This document shows positions 14,404-16,791 of a stretch of DNA of 16,791 bases, piece after piece. The notes beneath the pieces are model-generated. The model was not told the DNA's origin. It made no database searches and saw only the letters and a list, made by a program, of their open reading frames with translations. The DNA comes from JAMCRM01 sp041685075 (GTDB lineage: Bacteria > Acidobacteriota > Terriglobia > Bryobacterales > Bryobacteraceae), in contig JAWLGN010000102.1 in assembly GCA_041685075.1 (NCBI GenBank), positions 1-16,791 on the forward strand, in the 5' to 3' direction. How positions within the stretch are numbered: the first letter of the stretch is position 1; each line of letters starts with the position of its first letter. Both the position numbers and the translations under genes were made by a program.

Positions 14404-15321
14404 TCATACGCCAGATCCGCCGCTGGCCCCCTGGACCTTCACCTCTACGCCGGCCAATCCCTCCAACACCTTGATTGTACTACACATATCCTCCTCCGCG
14501 AGGCCCGCGGAGAGCGCTGCCTGGAAGAGTTGCTGGGTCAGACCGGTGAGCGGGAGGGGGACGCCCAACTGTTTTCCGGTCTCCAGGGCCAGGCCGACGT
14601 CCTTGTGCATCCATTTTGTGGAAAAGTTGGCCTTGAAGTCGCGCCGGAAGACGAAGGGCGCCTTGTAGGAGATCAGCCCGGAGCGCGCGGCGCTGTTCTC
14701 CAGGATGTCCAGCATGAGCTGCGGATCGACGCCCGCCTTGGCGGCCAGCACGATGCCCTCGTTGAAAGCCTGCAGGATGTTGGAGAGGATCAGGTTCTGG
14801 GTCAGCTTGGCGTGCAGCCCCATACCCGGACCGCCGCAGTGGTAGAGACGCTTGCCCATGGGCTCGAAGTACGCCCGGACGCTGTCGAGCACCGCGGCGT
14901 CGCCGCCGATCATGAACGTCAGGGTGCCGCCTTCGGCGCCCGGAGTGGAGCCGGTGCAGGGGGCGTCCAGAAATTTCACTCCGCGGCTCGCCAGGGTGCT
15001 GCCGATTCGCCGGCTCACGGTGGGACTCACGGTGCCGGCGTCCACCACGACCGTGCCCGGTTTTGCTCCCTCGATGATGCCGTCCGGGCCGCAGATCACC
15101 CGTTCGGACATTTCACTGTCGCCGACGCACACGAAGAGGCAATCGGCCCGGGTGCCGGCGTCGCGAGGCGTTTCACAGAAGACGCCGCCTTCGGCCTCGG
15201 CCAGTTGGCGCGCCTTGTCCGCGGTGTGCGACCATAACGCCACCTCGTGTCCCGCGCGCAGCAGGTTGCGCGCCATCGGGTAGCCCATCAATCCCAGTCC
15301 AAGAAAACCAAGCTTCGCCAT
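14404..15321 (-). CDS. NAD(P)-dependent beta-hydroxyacid dehydrogenase (3-hydroxyisobutyrate dehydrogenase family)
   Basis: A 305-residue enzyme of the family that includes 3-hydroxyisobutyrate dehydrogenase, tartronate semialdehyde reductase and GLYR1-like reductases. The N-terminal Rossmann loop is GFLGLGLMGYPMARNL. The substrate motif reads DAPCTGSTPGAEGGTL, where most members have DAPVSGG, so the loop is slightly divergent. The catalytic Lys segment is HAKLTQNLIL, and the C-terminal helical domain contains KWMHKDVGLALETGKQLGVP. The frame remains open upstream to 15393, but starting at 15321 gives the canonical N-terminus MAKLGFLGLG and avoids overlap with the divergent neighbour. It oxidises a beta-hydroxy acid or reduces the matching semialdehyde; the exact substrate is not readable. 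The gene ends before the repeat-rich gap and is divergent to a D-2-hydroxyacid dehydrogenase, so the two may share regulation. Confidence 0.92.
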   Translation of the reverse strand: MAKLGFLGLGLMGYPMARNLLRAGHEVALWSHTADKARQLAEAEGGVFCETPRDAGTRADCLFVCVGDSEMSERVICGPDGIIEGAKPGTVVVDAGTVSPTVSRRIGSTLASRGVKFLDAPCTGSTPGAEGGTLTFMIGGDAAVLDSVRAYFEPMGKRLYHCGGPGMGLHAKLTQNLILSNILQAFNEGIVLAAKAGVDPQLMLDILENSAARSGLISYKAPFVFRRDFKANFSTKWMHKDVGLALETGKQLGVPLPLTGLTQQLFQAALSAGLAEEDMCSTIKVLEGLAGVEVKVQGASGGSGV

Positions 15322-15367
15322 GCGAGGATTGTACGATGCCACGGCGGTGTGCGACAATTGCGATCCG

Positions 15368-16348
15368 ATGAAACCTCCCGTCCTGATTACCAAGCGCGTT
15401 TATCCCGAAGCGGTCGAACTGCTGCGCCCGCATGCCGAAGTGGAGTACTGCGACTCCGACGACGGCCTCACGGCGGCCGAACTCGCCGCGCGCGTACGCG
15501 GCAAGCAGGCGGTAGTCAGCCAGCTTACCGACAAGTTCAGCGCCGCAGTGATCGAGAGCCTCGCTTGCGTGCGGGTGATCGCCAACGTGGCGGTGGGCTT
15601 CGACAACATCGACGTTCCGGCGGCCACCCGCAAGGGCATCCTGGTGACGAACACGCCGGACGTCCTTACCGACACCACTGCCGATCTGGCGTTCGCCCTC
15701 ATGCTGGCGGCGGCGCGCCGCATCGTCGAGGGCCACCGGTTCGTGCATTCGGGCCAGTGGACCAAGTGGCGCATCGATCTGTTGGTAGGACACGACGTGC
15801 ACCATGGCACCCTGGGGATCTTCGGCATGGGCCGCATCGGGCAGGCCGTGGCGCGGCGCGCGGCGGGCTTTTCCATGCGCGTCCTCTACCACGACGCGCG
15901 CCGCGCACCCGAAGCCCTCGAGCGCGAGCTGGGCCTGGAGTACGCCACCCCCGATGAACTGCTGCGCCAATCCGATTTCGTGAGCCTGCACGTGCCCCTG
16001 ACGCCGGCCACGCGCCACATGATCGGCGCCGCGCAGCTTCGCCTGATGAAGCCCACCGCTGTCCTGGTGAACACCTCCCGCGGGCCGGTAGTGGACGAGG
16101 CGGCGCTGGCCGAGGCGCTCGAGCGCGGCGCAATCGCCGGTGCCGGTCTGGACGTCTTCGAGCACGAGCCGCAGGTCCATCCCACCCTGTTGAAGCTGGA
16201 GAACGTGGTGCTGGCGCCGCACATCGGCAGCGCCTCCGTGGATACCCGGCGGAAGATGTGCCTCATGGCGGCGGAGAACGCGCTGGCCGCGCTCCAGGGC
16301 CGCCGCCCGTCGAACCTGCTCAACCCGAAGGCGTGGAAGGACCGCTAA
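15368..16348 (+). CDS. D-2-hydroxyacid dehydrogenase (glyoxylate/hydroxypyruvate reductase type)
   Basis: A 326-residue cytosolic NAD(P)-dependent enzyme that interconverts D-2-hydroxy acids and 2-oxo acids; the family includes glyoxylate reductase and D-glycerate dehydrogenase. The catalytic triad is visible: Arg in NTSRGPVVDEAAL, Glu in GLDVFEHEP, and His in LAPHIGSAS. The cofactor loop is GIFGMGRIGQAVARRAAGF, and the family motif ANVAVGFDNIDV appears earlier in the N-terminal domain. The frame can be extended upstream to 15320, but the ATG at 15368 gives the usual N-terminus MKPPVLITKRVYPEAVELL; no strong ribosome binding site is seen. It is divergent from the beta-hydroxyacid dehydrogenase (46 bases between starts), and its stop overlaps the stop of the convergent iron-type dehydrogenase by four bases. 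A role in glyoxylate or hydroxypyruvate metabolism is likely but inferred. Confidence 0.93.
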   Translation: MKPPVLITKRVYPEAVELLRPHAEVEYCDSDDGLTAAELAARVRGKQAVVSQLTDKFSAAVIESLACVRVIANVAVGFDNIDVPAATRKGILVTNTPDVLTDTTADLAFALMLAAARRIVEGHRFVHSGQWTKWRIDLLVGHDVHHGTLGIFGMGRIGQAVARRAAGFSMRVLYHDARRAPEALERELGLEYATPDELLRQSDFVSLHVPLTPATRHMIGAAQLRLMKPTAVLVNTSRGPVVDEAALAEALERGAIAGAGLDVFEHEPQVHPTLLKLENVVLAPHIGSASVDTRRKMCLMAAENALAALQGRRPSNLLNPKAWKDR

Positions 16349-16791
16349 GCCACGTTGCGGATCTCTTCCAGCCGCCCGCTGGCAGCGGCGCGCAGCACCG
16401 GTTCCATGTAGCCGTCCACCATCTCCGCGGTGAGGGGCACGGGCATGTTTTCGAGCTTCATGCGAAGCTGCGGATTTTTCGCCGCGGTGAGCGCGCGCCG
16501 GATGTGCTCCTCACCGAAGCCCGGCACTTCTCCCAGGGTGGCGGGCACCCCGATGGCTCTCTCGAAGCGCATGAAGGCTTCCGCGACCGCCACGCCCAGC
16601 GCCCGTCCTTTCAGGTCCGCCACAGCCGGGTCCGCGTAGCCCGCCTCGACGCACACCCGCGCGGTCAGGCGCAGGGGCTCCTCGATGGCGGGGGCGAAGA
16701 ACACCGCGTAGTAAGGGTTCATGATGGCGCAGGCGCGGCCGTGGCTGAGGATGTCGATCAGGGAGAAACTGGTGAGGTGCGGGCCGTTGGT
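16345..16791 (-). CDS. Iron-containing alcohol dehydrogenase, C-terminal part, 5' partial
   Basis: The open frame continues through the right edge of the window, so the N-terminal part including the NAD-binding domain is missing; 148 residues are visible. The first part reads TNGPHLTSFSLIDILSHG, then RACAIMNPYYAVFFAPAIE, matching the metal-ligand region of group III iron-dependent alcohol dehydrogenases, where the His before Gly corresponds to a conserved iron ligand. The rest is the all-helical C-terminal domain, with PATLGEVPGFGEEHIRRAL and ending LEEIRNVA. An internal Met near the left of this segment should not be taken as the start, because the conserved metal region lies upstream of it. 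Members reduce aldehydes or oxidise alcohols such as lactaldehyde, 1,2-propanediol or 4-hydroxybutyrate; the substrate is unknown. Its stop overlaps the convergent 2-hydroxyacid dehydrogenase stop. Confidence 0.85.
   Translation of the reverse strand, partial: TNGPHLTSFSLIDILSHGRACAIMNPYYAVFFAPAIEEPLRLTARVCVEAGYADPAVADLKGRALGVAVAEAFMRFERAIGVPATLGEVPGFGEEHIRRALTAAKNPQLRMKLENMPVPLTAEMVDGYMEPVLRAAASGRLEEIRNVA

Noticed and set aside
14303..14668. Plus-strand open frame of 121 codons spanning part of the intergenic gap
   Set aside because: Most of it is antisense to the dehydrogenase gene, the gap part is low-complexity, and it has no ribosome binding site or known domain.
15322..15393. 24-residue N-terminal extension of the beta-hydroxyacid dehydrogenase
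   Set aside because: It would overlap the divergent gene and precede the canonical Rossmann start MAKLGFLGLG; no signal peptide or conserved feature is present in it.
1..16791. CRISPR arrays, tRNA genes, insertion sequences or prophage genes
   Set aside because: No regularly spaced direct repeats, no cloverleaf with a T-loop motif, and no transposase or integrase motif were seen in any frame.

Overview
The window looks like a chromosomal segment of an acidobacterium, most likely from the Solibacter/Bryobacter side of the phylum. This is inferred from high GC by eye, a very large Oar-like TonB-dependent receptor with an N-terminal carboxypeptidase-regulatory-like domain, a neighbouring protein with the DNA-binding-like N-terminal module common in Acidobacteria, and a BshC (bacillithiol) gene beside dxr and rseP. 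It was read by eye only, with no database search.

Region 1 (1-4262, + strand) is a tightly packed catabolic operon: the C-terminal end of a 2-oxo acid dehydrogenase E2 acyltransferase, a Gfo/Idh/MocA sugar-type oxidoreductase, a zinc medium-chain alcohol/polyol dehydrogenase, and a split transketolase (N- and C-terminal subunits). Consecutive genes overlap by 4, 4, 17 and 4 bases, so translational coupling is likely. The set suggests oxidation of a sugar or polyol followed by ketol transfer and oxo-acid decarboxylation. The substrate cannot be read from the sequence.

Region 2 (4263-9048, + strand) holds a 1156-residue TonB-dependent receptor with its own ribosome binding site, then a stem-loop region, then a 371-residue protein with a DNA-binding-like N-terminus joined to an uncharacterised, probably soluble domain.

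Region 3 (9038-14142, - strand) is a housekeeping cluster read dxr -> rseP -> bshC -> lipoprotein: the isoprenoid enzyme DXR, the site-2 intramembrane protease RseP, the bacillithiol enzyme BshC and a helical lipoprotein. The bshC-lipoprotein gap carries three mutually complementary 8-base arms, the last running into the lipoprotein Shine-Dalgarno, which resembles a translational switch.

The 261-base gap before dxr (14143-14403) is more AT-rich and carries several interleaved inverted repeats and two promoter-like sequences. It is the best candidate in the window for an undescribed structured RNA or leader.

Region 4 (14404-16791) holds a 3-hydroxyisobutyrate-dehydrogenase-type enzyme (-), a divergent D-2-hydroxyacid dehydrogenase (+), and the C-terminal part of an iron-containing alcohol dehydrogenase (-) that runs off the right edge. 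No tRNA, rRNA, CRISPR array or insertion sequence was seen. Every non-coding gap is shorter than 300 bases.
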